From NCBI GenBank assembly GCA_001787475.1, contig MFXB01000035.1, positions 1,523 through 7,554 on the forward strand: a DNA stretch of 6,032 nucleotides, in the 5' to 3' direction. The DNA is from Candidatus Peregrinibacteria bacterium RIFCSPLOWO2_01_FULL_48_20. GTDB taxonomy: Bacteria > Patescibacteriota > Gracilibacteria > UBA1369 > 2-02-FULL-48-14. Under the pieces are notes generated by a model. That model ran no database searches. It saw nothing but the letters and a program-made list of their open reading frames with translations, and was not told where the DNA came from. The position numbers and the translations under genes were made by a program. Shown here one piece after another: positions 1-5,600 of this stretch (position 1 is its first letter; every line of letters starts with the position of its first letter).

Positions 1-138
1 AAACATAACAGCCATTGAAATATATCCCGCCATACCTGAAAGTTTTCCTTTTTTAGCTTCACGAACAAGCGCGCGGTCGAGAGGGTTTTCACTCTCGGGA
101 CCAATATGTATGACGTTATATTCTTCAGGTTCTTGCAT
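1..138 (-). CDS. Unknown protein, N-terminal 46 residues only (runs off left edge)
   Basis: I do not recognise this protein. Reading leftwards on the minus strand from an ATG at 138-136, the frame stays open for all 46 codons to the window edge, so the gene continues outside. It begins MQEPEEYNVI, and the first 27 or so residues are polar and acidic. A basic patch follows (REAKKGKL, residues 26-33), then a small/hydrophobic stretch (residues 34-46) that could be the start of a membrane helix. That would put the N-terminus in the cytoplasm, by inference. The start lies inside the last codons of the upstream ATPase gene, a 14-nt overlap in a different frame, which favours co-transcription and translational coupling. 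No Shine-Dalgarno motif precedes it. A later in-frame ATG (residue 36) is possible but would leave a larger gap. The frame is short enough that it could be open by chance, but the overlap geometry and codon content make a real gene more likely. Confidence 0.6.
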   Translation of the reverse strand, partial: MQEPEEYNVIHIGPESENPLDRALVREAKKGKLSGMAGYISMAVMF

Positions 139-2779
139 CAGGCGTGGTTGGCTGAGGTACTTTCTCACCTTCGGTGAGTACAGTGTAATCAGGTTTTACC
201 TCGTCGCCAAGTTGATTAATGTCCACGCCGATTCGAGCGGAAATCTCTTGATCGACAAATTCCTTTTTTCTTCCATATTTCATGCGGGAATACTGTTTCA
301 CAATATCGCGGATTTTTGTGCTTGAGCCGGTGGTGTCCCAAATGGTTTCCAATGAAAAAGGTCTTGAAGTGGCTCCGTTAACGTAGAGTTTCATGTACGC
401 TTTATAGTTCGCAATACCAATCACATCCTGCTCGGTAAGAACGGGCGCGTATTCTTTGGCGATGTATTCTGCGTCATCCGCGCCGATCTTGAACGATTGC
501 AGCGTACCCACGTTACCAAAAACGGCGTCGCGAATTTGCGTGCTCGTTTGACCGAATTTGCTCACCGTGAGCTGCCCGATGTATTGGTGAGCCATGATCA
601 AATTGAGGCGGTATTTTCGAGCTTCGGAAAGAATGGAACAAAACGTGTCAGTCGCAAAATTTTGGAACTCATCCACATAAAGATAAAAGTCTTTACGCTG
701 ATCTTCCGGAATATCCACGCGACTCATGGCCGCCATTTGAAGTTGAGCAACCAGCACAAGTCCCAAAAGTTGGGTGTTGAGCGTTCCCAATTTTCCTTTC
801 GAAAGATTGACCAAAAGGATTTTTTGACCGTCCATGATTTCACGAATATTGAAGGCCGATTTGGCTTGGCCAATGGTATTGCGCATGATGCTGTTCGTGA
901 TGAAAGGACCGAACTTCGCGGAGAAATACGGGATCATTTCTTGGCGTTCACGGTCTCCGGTATTGGCGTATTCATGATCCCAAAAGGTTTTTACGACGGG
1001 GTTCTTTATTTTTGAAACCTTGTAGCGCATGAATTCTTCATCCACGAAAATACGAGGCACATCGATGAGTGTGGCACCTTCATCGGGATCCTCCATGAGT
1101 GTCAAACATGCGTTGCGAAAATAATGCTGAATGCGCGGTCCGAAAATTTCATCTCCGAATATTTTAATGAAAATTTCAGTGGCCTGGCTCGAAGCCATGT
1201 CTTGTTGTTCGGGCGTGTCGGCCTCCAGCATGTTGAGTCCCATCGGACGCTCCATGTCGGAGGGATCGAAAATCACCACATCTTTCGCGCGTTCCTTGGG
1301 GACATATTGGAGAATGTCTTCAATGAGATCTCCATGGGGATCGATCACACAAACCCCGTCACCGTTTTGGATATCTTGGCGGGCCATAAAACTGATGAAC
1401 GCGGATTTACCGGTTCCAGTCTGTCCGATGATGTAGTGATGCCTTGCACGGTCGCGTTTCGCGAAACGGATTTCGTGTTTCACCCCACGGTACACATTGT
1501 GGCCCAGCAAAATTCCTTCCTCGGAAACATCGGTGGGCGCGGGCAAGACTTTGTAAGACAACCATTTGATGACCGGTGTGTAGTTGTAACGACTGTTCGG
1601 AAAGTGGAACAGTGAAGCCAACTCCTCGGGCGTGAGCAGCGAAATTTTTTCCCCGAATTTGAACTGACGCATATCCAGCGAATCGTGCAAAATGGGGCTG
1701 TTGATAAAATCGAGAGGAATGAGTCGACGTGCTTGGAACCAGTTCGAGGCGGCGTCCTTCGTAACGTTAAAAGCCACAAACAAATTGTTCAAAATGTCGT
1801 CACAACGGTTTTCTCCCTTGTCGGACGCCGCCATAACGCGAACAACCGTGTCAAACCCGACTTGGTTCGCTTTTTCACCGATTCGTTTCGCGATTTCTTC
1901 TTCCGTTTGGAGCATACGAACGTAAGAGTCACCGCTACCGGCTCCCGGCGGCGGATTTCCCTTTTCAGCCGCATCGTATCCGAAAGCAACCGCTTGAAAA
2001 AACCATCCGAATATTCCAAAAAACTTCCTGAAAATCCCTCCCGTTTCCGGTTTTTTGTTTTTAAACATCGCCGTTGCGAACGCTTTCGCTTCTTTTTGCC
2101 ATTTCGTGCTGCGGGGACGAATCATAATTTGAATGATCGCTCGTTCATTTTCATCCAATTTGGAGAGCACGTTGGTGAAATCGTTGAGCGAATCGTTCTC
2201 AATGGTTTTGTAGGTTTTAAGCGGATACCAGTTGAGTTGCTTTAAGTAGAGGTAATACCCTTTAACCATATTTTTCGTTTTTGCCTCTTTGGGCTGTAAG
2301 CCTTCCGGTTTTACATATTGAATATCCGCGCTCGGGTAATACGAAGTGATTTGTTTCTCCAAAATTTCCGAGTAGTACGCGTGCACCGACGCAAACAAAG
2401 TGATGTCCTTGTGTTTGGCGTGCATTTCAAAGGAAACCGTATCTCTGTCGAACAGCCACACGAAAATCTGATTCCAAACATTGAGTTCTCGAATCTCATG
2501 CATGGCTCGGTAGAGCTGCTCCATAATGGCGATTTTTTCCTTAAAATCTTTCTCGGTGGCCACTTCCTTGTCTTTTTGCGACTCTTCACGCGGCATCGTG
2601 ATTTGCATATAAACACGCTTTTTCTCAGTAAAGTGGTCATACGCCATTTTCGTGAGCCAAGGCACAAAGCGCAAAATCACCAAGGTCAAAACCAGCACAT
2701 ACACGTAAAAAAGCCAGTTCAGAAGCACCTTTTCATAGAAGGGTTCCATTTTCGCCCACAATTCGAGTAGCCTTGCCAT
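125..2779 (-). CDS. Membrane-anchored TraG/VirD4-like (TraM-recognition) P-loop ATPase
   Basis: This 884-residue protein belongs to the HerA/FtsK-like ATPases related to type IV secretion coupling proteins, which hydrolyse ATP to feed DNA or protein substrates to a membrane channel. One hydrophobic helix (about residues 18-42) follows a short N-terminus, suggesting a membrane anchor with the bulk in the cytoplasm. A long region without recognisable catalytic motifs fills residues 45-440. It includes an aromatic, amphipathic segment (249-268) and a Pro/Gly linker (274-283). The motor domain has Walker A GQTGTGKS (452-459), the CVIDPHGDL motif (477-485), Walker B with catalytic Glu in LYVDEFQNF (700-708), EARKYRL (719-725) and the glutamine sensor region AHQYIGQL (730-737). 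The C-terminal part (about 690-810) fits the TraG/TraD C-terminal family. Walker A sits far later than in classical VirD4/TraG. The gene has its own promoter at 2806-2834 and overlaps the next gene by 14 nt. The family call is firm. A role in conjugation is not shown, because no relaxase or VirB genes are in view. Confidence 0.93.
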   Translation of the reverse strand: MARLLELWAKMEPFYEKVLLNWLFYVYVLVLTLVILRFVPWLTKMAYDHFTEKKRVYMQITMPREESQKDKEVATEKDFKEKIAIMEQLYRAMHEIRELNVWNQIFVWLFDRDTVSFEMHAKHKDITLFASVHAYYSEILEKQITSYYPSADIQYVKPEGLQPKEAKTKNMVKGYYLYLKQLNWYPLKTYKTIENDSLNDFTNVLSKLDENERAIIQIMIRPRSTKWQKEAKAFATAMFKNKKPETGGIFRKFFGIFGWFFQAVAFGYDAAEKGNPPPGAGSGDSYVRMLQTEEEIAKRIGEKANQVGFDTVVRVMAASDKGENRCDDILNNLFVAFNVTKDAASNWFQARRLIPLDFINSPILHDSLDMRQFKFGEKISLLTPEELASLFHFPNSRYNYTPVIKWLSYKVLPAPTDVSEEGILLGHNVYRGVKHEIRFAKRDRARHHYIIGQTGTGKSAFISFMARQDIQNGDGVCVIDPHGDLIEDILQYVPKERAKDVVIFDPSDMERPMGLNMLEADTPEQQDMASSQATEIFIKIFGDEIFGPRIQHYFRNACLTLMEDPDEGATLIDVPRIFVDEEFMRYKVSKIKNPVVKTFWDHEYANTGDRERQEMIPYFSAKFGPFITNSIMRNTIGQAKSAFNIREIMDGQKILLVNLSKGKLGTLNTQLLGLVLVAQLQMAAMSRVDIPEDQRKDFYLYVDEFQNFATDTFCSILSEARKYRLNLIMAHQYIGQLTVSKFGQTSTQIRDAVFGNVGTLQSFKIGADDAEYIAKEYAPVLTEQDVIGIANYKAYMKLYVNGATSRPFSLETIWDTTGSSTKIRDIVKQYSRMKYGRKKEFVDQEISARIGVDINQLGDEVKPDYTVLTEGEKVPQPTTPDART

Positions 2780-2805
2780 ACGTTTCTTTTTGTTTTTATC
2801 TTGTT

Positions 2806-2834
2806 ATTATACCTGAAAAAAGCCTCTTTTACAA
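2806..2834 (-). promoter_or_regulatory. Sigma70-like promoter for the TraG-like ATPase gene
   Basis: On the minus strand, TTGTAA (2834-2829, 4 of 6 to TTGACA) is followed by a 17-bp spacer and a perfect TATAAT (2811-2806). The expected transcription start is near 2799, giving a leader of about 20 nt before the ATG at 2779. It lies in the 69-bp gap between the glycyl-tRNA synthetase stop and the ATPase start, so the ATPase can be transcribed independently of the translation genes upstream. Found by reading only; no mapping data. Confidence 0.65.
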
Positions 2835-2848
2835 TGCCCTCTTAATCT

Positions 2849-4234
2849 TTAAAGCTTAGCTTTCAAAAACTCAGCCAACACCTCTATCTTCACTCTTTCC
2901 TGTTTCATTGAATCCCGTTCTCGCACCGTCACCGCCCCATCTTCATCCGATTGAAAATCGTAAGTAACGCAGAAGGGTGTTCCAATCTCATCCTGACGGC
3001 GGTAGCGCTTGCCGATGGCACCGCTTTCGTCGTATTCGCAGCGGAAATGAGGTTTTAAAGTTTTATAAAGGGCCTCGGCCTTCTCACTTTGTTGTTTTTG
3101 CAGAGGGAAAACGGCCACTTGAACGGGCGCAATTTTAGGATCAAAGTGCATCACGTTGCGCGTTTCCCCATCTTCCAAAGCTTCCTCTTCAAAAGCATCT
3201 ACTAAAACCGTTAAAACCGTGCGCGTCAGTCCCCACGCCGGTTCCACCGTATGCGGAACAAAAACTTCATTGGTTTCCGGATCTCGATACTGCAATTTTT
3301 CTCCCGAAAACTTCGTGTGCTGGTCGAGATCGAAAGACCCACGGTAAGCAATTCCTTGCAATTCTCCCCAACCGAACGGAAACTCATATTCAATATCCAC
3401 CGTCATGGTCGAATAGTGAGAAAGCTCTTCTTTTCCATGATTGCGAACACGCATTTTATCTTTTTTAATGCCGAGCGCGGTAAAAAAGTTCATGGAATCT
3501 TCCACCCATTGCTTAAACACTGATTCCGCTTGCTCCGGACGCACAAAGTACTCAATTTCCATTTGTTCAAACTCGCGAGTGCGGAAAATAAAATTTCCAG
3601 GCGTGATTTCATTTCGGAAGGATTTTCCATACTGTCCCACTCCAAATGGAAGTCGCACACGCATGGAATCCAAAATATTTTTAAAGTTCACAAAGATTCC
3701 TTGCGCGGTCTCCGGCCTCAAGTAAATTTGAGCGGCGGTATCTTCCAAAACGCCTTGATAGGTCTTGAACATCAGATTAAAAGCGCGAGGCTGCGTCCAA
3801 TTCAGCTTCTTGCATTTGGGACAGGGGATTTTCTCGTCCATCACTTTATTGTAGATTTCATCGTTCGAAAGACCGGCAATGGTCGTCTTCAAATGCTCTT
3901 CGAGAAGTTTGTCCCCACGCACACGCTCATTGCAGCTTTTACAATCCATCAAAGGATCCGCAAAGTTCGCCACGTGTCCGCTGGCCTCCCAAACCCGAGG
4001 ATTCATCAAAATGGCGCTGTCGAGACCGAGCATGTCGTCCCGATCTTCAATAAAAGTCTTCCACCACAAATTGAGGATGTTGCGTTTGAGTTGAGCCCCA
4101 TAAGGTCCATAATCCCAAGTATTGGCCAATCCTCCGTAAATTTCGCTCCCGGCATACACAAAACCGCGCCTTTTGCAGAGGGACATTACGGAATCCATTA
4201 CTGAGCGAAGCTCAGTCTGTTCTTCCTTAGACAT
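2849..4234 (-). CDS. glyS: Glycyl-tRNA synthetase, single-chain class II (homodimeric) type
   Basis: Charges tRNA(Gly) with glycine using ATP in the cytoplasm. At 461 residues it matches the single-polypeptide alpha2 enzyme (also named GlyQS) found in Gram-positive bacteria, Thermus, archaea and eukaryotes, not the two-gene alpha2beta2 glyQ/glyS form. Visible signatures are the N-terminal RRGFVYAGSEIYGG (22-35), class II motif 1 around NPRVWEASGH (78-87), motif 2 with the FRNE arginine (206-209, continuing to about 226), motif 3 GLTRTVL (335-341), and a C-terminal anticodon-binding domain (about 367-461). A four-cysteine zinc site is likely, from CKSC (98-101) and CPKC (138-141) in the insertion between motifs 1 and 2. 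The ATG at 4234 gives the expected N-terminus. A short out-of-frame ATG lies 7 nt upstream. The gene follows dtd by 24 bp with no promoter between them, so it is probably in the same transcript. A 7-bp hairpin spans codons 7-12. Confidence 0.97.
   Translation of the reverse strand: MSKEEQTELRSVMDSVMSLCKRRGFVYAGSEIYGGLANTWDYGPYGAQLKRNILNLWWKTFIEDRDDMLGLDSAILMNPRVWEASGHVANFADPLMDCKSCNERVRGDKLLEEHLKTTIAGLSNDEIYNKVMDEKIPCPKCKKLNWTQPRAFNLMFKTYQGVLEDTAAQIYLRPETAQGIFVNFKNILDSMRVRLPFGVGQYGKSFRNEITPGNFIFRTREFEQMEIEYFVRPEQAESVFKQWVEDSMNFFTALGIKKDKMRVRNHGKEELSHYSTMTVDIEYEFPFGWGELQGIAYRGSFDLDQHTKFSGEKLQYRDPETNEVFVPHTVEPAWGLTRTVLTVLVDAFEEEALEDGETRNVMHFDPKIAPVQVAVFPLQKQQSEKAEALYKTLKPHFRCEYDESGAIGKRYRRQDEIGTPFCVTYDFQSDEDGAVTVRERDSMKQERVKIEVLAEFLKAKL
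4200..4216 (-). other. Hairpin in the first codons of glyS
   Basis: A perfect inverted repeat with 7-bp arms ACTGAGC/GCTCAGT (4200-4206 and 4210-4216) and a 3-base loop. In the glyS mRNA it covers about codons 7-12, within the stretch occupied by an initiating ribosome. It shares the 8-mer GCTTCGCT (minus strand) with the hairpin before dtd. There is no U-run after it, so it is not a terminator. An effect on translation initiation is inference. Confidence 0.5.
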
Positions 4235-4258
4235 AGCACATGTTAAATCCCAGGAATC

Positions 4259-4711
4259 TTAAGCCAGTTTCGCCCTGGAATCAAGAATTATGGTCACCGG
4301 ACCATCATTGATACTGGAAACATGCATCATGGCCCCAAAAATTCCATTCTGAACAGGCACCCCTTTCTCAGCGATATAAGTACTGAACGCATCCACCACA
4401 GGCTTGGCCTCCGCCGGCAGCGCCGCCTCTTGAAAACCGGGCCTGTTCCCCTTTCCCAAATCGGCACAAAGGGTGAACTGGGAAACCACCAAAACACCGC
4501 CGGCAACGTCGGTGATGGCGTACTGCATTTTCTCTTCCGAATCCGGAAAAATACGGAGCTTGAGAATTTTCTCGGCCATCCAAACCAAATCATCATTGGT
4601 ATCCCCTTTCTGAACTCCCAAATAAATAAGAAGTCCGGGACCGATTTGCCCAACCGTTTCCTTCTTGACCGTCACGGATGCTTCCAGAACACGTTGAACT
4701 ACAGCCTTCAT
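4259..4711 (-). CDS. dtd: D-aminoacyl-tRNA deacylase
   Basis: Hydrolyses D-aminoacyl-tRNAs (for example D-Tyr-tRNA) to free tRNA and D-amino acid, and in this family also removes glycine misattached to tRNA(Ala). It acts as a cytoplasmic homodimer. The 150-residue length is typical. Both family motifs are present: SQFTLCAD (77-84, with the active-site Thr80) and NDGPVT (135-140), which carries the Gly137-Pro138 cis pair that excludes L-amino acids. KGNRPGF (87-93) matches the usual KGxRPSF except that Ser is Gly. GIFGAMMHV (123-131) precedes the cis-Pro motif. An in-frame GTG sits directly before the ATG, but MKAVVQRV is the canonical N-terminus, so I chose the ATG at 4711. The gene lies 45 bp after the DUF3467 gene and 24 bp before glyS. 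A hairpin immediately precedes the start codon and no Shine-Dalgarno is visible. Confidence 0.96.
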   Translation of the reverse strand: MKAVVQRVLEASVTVKKETVGQIGPGLLIYLGVQKGDTNDDLVWMAEKILKLRIFPDSEEKMQYAITDVAGGVLVVSQFTLCADLGKGNRPGFQEAALPAEAKPVVDAFSTYIAEKGVPVQNGIFGAMMHVSSINDGPVTIILDSRAKLA

Positions 4712-4712
4712 C

Positions 4713-4733
4713 ACGCTTAGCGTAGCGAAGCGT
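4713..4733 (-). other. Hairpin abutting the dtd start codon
   Basis: An inverted repeat with 6-bp arms ACGCTT/AAGCGT (4713-4718 and 4728-4733) and a 9-base loop. In the transcript it ends one base before the dtd ATG at 4711, occupying the space where a Shine-Dalgarno would be. A T7 run lies on its 5' side in the minus-strand transcript, the wrong side for an intrinsic terminator in that direction. It could influence dtd translation, RNA stability or processing between DUF3467 and dtd, or be a copy of a dispersed small repeat. The structure is seen; the roles are inference. Confidence 0.5.
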
Positions 4734-4756
4734 TTCTAAAAAAACAAGGAATTTCT

Positions 4757-5131
4757 TTACGCATTTTCCGGATAAGGAGGCATCACGGGAGCCGGGGGTA
4801 CCGCAGGAGCGGCGGCGGGAGGAACAGAACCTGCACCTGTCGGTGCAGTGGTAGCCGCCTGTTGATTCATTTGAGCCTGTTTCTTTTTGAAATCGTCCAA
4901 GGCGCCGCTCAAAACTCCAATAAAGGATTCAGCGGTACGTTGGTTCATATTCACACGAGAAACGACCTCAATAATGGGATTCGGCGTATTGGGAAGCAAA
5001 TATCCGAAATCCAAAACCACTTCATTGGAATTGACGTTCACGGATACGGCATTGGAGTAAGTCCCTTTTTGAACATCATCGGGAACTTTAACCTGAAGTT
5101 GTTGTTGAGCGGGTTGATTCTGGTCGGCCAT
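4757..5131 (-). CDS. DUF3467 domain-containing protein
   Basis: The biochemical role of this family is unknown. The 124-residue product has three parts: a short Gln-rich start (residues 5-12), a DUF3467 domain (about 12-85) and a low-complexity Pro/Ala-rich tail (about 91-122). Domain hallmarks are the QKGTYSNAVSV segment (21-31), the VVLDFGYLLPNTP stretch (38-50) and VVSRVNMNQRTAESF (56-70), then a helix ending in FKKKQ (81-85). There is no signal peptide or membrane helix, so it is probably cytoplasmic. It is the first gene after the promoter at 5166-5194 and is followed by dtd after 45 bp, so it probably shares a transcript with dtd and glyS. No Shine-Dalgarno precedes the ATG. A perfect 7-bp hairpin (4831-4848) lies within the tail-coding DNA. 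The family assignment rests on remembered motif patterns and is fairly secure. Confidence 0.88.
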   Translation of the reverse strand: MADQNQPAQQQLQVKVPDDVQKGTYSNAVSVNVNSNEVVLDFGYLLPNTPNPIIEVVSRVNMNQRTAESFIGVLSGALDDFKKKQAQMNQQAATTAPTGAGSVPPAAAPAVPPAPVMPPYPENA

Positions 5132-5165
5132 GAGTGCTTTGGTTAAATAGGCTAAACTTAATAAG

Positions 5166-5194
5166 ACTATATCATAAAATTATGACAATGTCGA
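5166..5194 (-). promoter_or_regulatory. Sigma70-like promoter for the DUF3467-dtd-glyS unit
   Basis: On the minus strand, TCGACA (5194-5189, 5 of 6 to TTGACA) is separated by exactly 17 bp from TATAGT (5171-5166, 5 of 6 to TATAAT). The predicted start near 5159 leaves a leader of about 28 nt before the ATG at 5131. The A/T tract at 5203-5216 occupies the place of an UP element (about -40 to -60) for this promoter. No other good promoter is visible before dtd or glyS, so it probably serves all three genes. Confidence 0.65.
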
Positions 5195-5198
5195 GCCC

Positions 5199-5227
5199 TT
5201 GCAAAAAAAAAATTTATCGAGGACAAT
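5199..5227 (+). promoter_or_regulatory. Possible promoter for the small membrane protein gene
   Basis: TTGCAA (5199-5204, 4 of 6) and GACAAT (5222-5227, 4 of 6) are 17 bp apart, giving a start near 5234 and a leader of about 24 nt to the ATG at 5258. Both boxes are mediocre. The spacer contains most of an A10 run. A plus-strand promoter must lie in this 126-bp divergent gap unless transcription enters from elsewhere, but this exact site is tentative. An alternative -10 is TACAAA at 5237-5242, with a poor -35. Confidence 0.35.
5203..5212. repeat. A10 homopolymer in the divergent promoter region
   Basis: Ten consecutive A on the plus strand, followed by TTTA, between the two divergent start sites. 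It lies in the spacer of the tentative rightward promoter and upstream of the -35 of the leftward promoter. The tract is seen directly. Roles as an UP element, bent DNA or a slippage-prone switch are inference, and its length is also prone to sequencing error. Confidence 0.8.
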
Positions 5228-5257
5228 AAAATCACTTACAAATCTAACCACGCCCTT

Positions 5258-5557
5258 ATGTGCAGCAACCATACTCAATGTTCCAAAGAAGGCCATCTCT
5301 GGATGGGTCTTGTTCTTTTTGTAATTGGCGCCGTCATTTTACTCGAGCGCTTTAATCTCATTCCGGTGGAAACTTGGGATTACCTTTGGCCCAGCATTCT
5401 TCTTGTATCCGGTTTGAAACTCATGATTTCAATGAAAGACGCCGCTTCCTCCTGCGGATCTTGTGAAGGAGACTCTTGCTGCGGCGAAGACTGTGAAATG
5501 CCCGTCGCCATGCCAATGACGAAAAAACCGGTCAAGAAAAATTCTCGTAAGAAATAG
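5258..5557 (+). CDS. Small two-helix membrane protein, LiaI/LiaF-like TM region, Cys-rich ends
   Basis: The 99-residue product resembles the LiaI/LiaF-like transmembrane region (DUF5668 type). Helix one spans about residues 15-31 (LWMGLVLFVIGAVILLE), helix two about 40-57, joined by a short turn with the RFNLIP sequence typical of the family. In Firmicutes such domains occur in sensors of cell-envelope stress, but there is no evidence of that role here. The ends are unusual: Cys2, His5, Cys8 and His13 before helix one, then CGSC (66-69), Cys74, Cys75 and Cys79 after helix two, and a basic tail (89-99). The cysteines could bind metal or form disulfides; this is inference. Both ends should lie on the same membrane face. 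No in-frame start codon exists upstream before a TGA at 5183, so the ATG at 5258 is the likely start. It is followed after 43 bp by the lipoprotein gene, probably as one transcript. Confidence 0.85.
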   Translation: MCSNHTQCSKEGHLWMGLVLFVIGAVILLERFNLIPVETWDYLWPSILLVSGLKLMISMKDAASSCGSCEGDSCCGEDCEMPVAMPMTKKPVKKNSRKK

Positions 5558-5600
5558 TTTCCCTTGTCGTCACAACAGGTGTACTCTAAGTACCTGATTT

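Noticed and set aside
78..97. Inverted repeat CGAGAG/CTCTCG as a regulatory site downstream of the ATPase gene
   Set aside because: It lies within the open frame of the overlapping gene, has only 6-bp arms and no terminator-like T-run.
1685..2245. 186-codon plus-strand frame, and other antisense frames opposite the ATPase gene
   Set aside because: The composition is biased to Arg/Phe/His as expected for reverse reading, there is no promoter or domain, and the minus-strand protein is convincing throughout.
125..2779. UGA read as glycine (Gracilibacteria/Absconditabacteria code)
   Set aside because: The ATPase, GlyRS and Dtd genes contain many glycines, with no in-frame TGA in any of them. 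TGA appears only as the expected stop of the ATPase gene.
2816..2830. Weak hairpin AAAAG/CTTTT followed by a T-run on the minus strand, after glyS, as a terminator
   Set aside because: The stem has only one G-C pair and a 3-base loop, and the same bases form the spacer and -35 edge of the ATPase promoter. Too weak to call a terminator.
3530..4204. 224-codon open frame on the plus strand opposite glyS
   Set aside because: It is antisense to a highly conserved synthetase, has no recognisable domain and is a shadow of its codon pattern.
4227..4241. Four-codon upstream ORF (M-C-Y-V-stop) overlapping the glyS start on the minus strand
   Set aside because: It is very short and lacks any ribosome-binding signal. 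Such an ATG occurs easily by chance, and there is no leader-peptide feature such as a run of glycine codons.
5564..5592. TTGTCG-17 bp-TAAGTA as a promoter for the lipoprotein gene, and a GTACT/AGTAC hairpin at 5581-5593
   Set aside because: The -10 match is poor, the 5-bp hairpin has no U-run, and the 43-bp gap fits co-transcription with the preceding gene.
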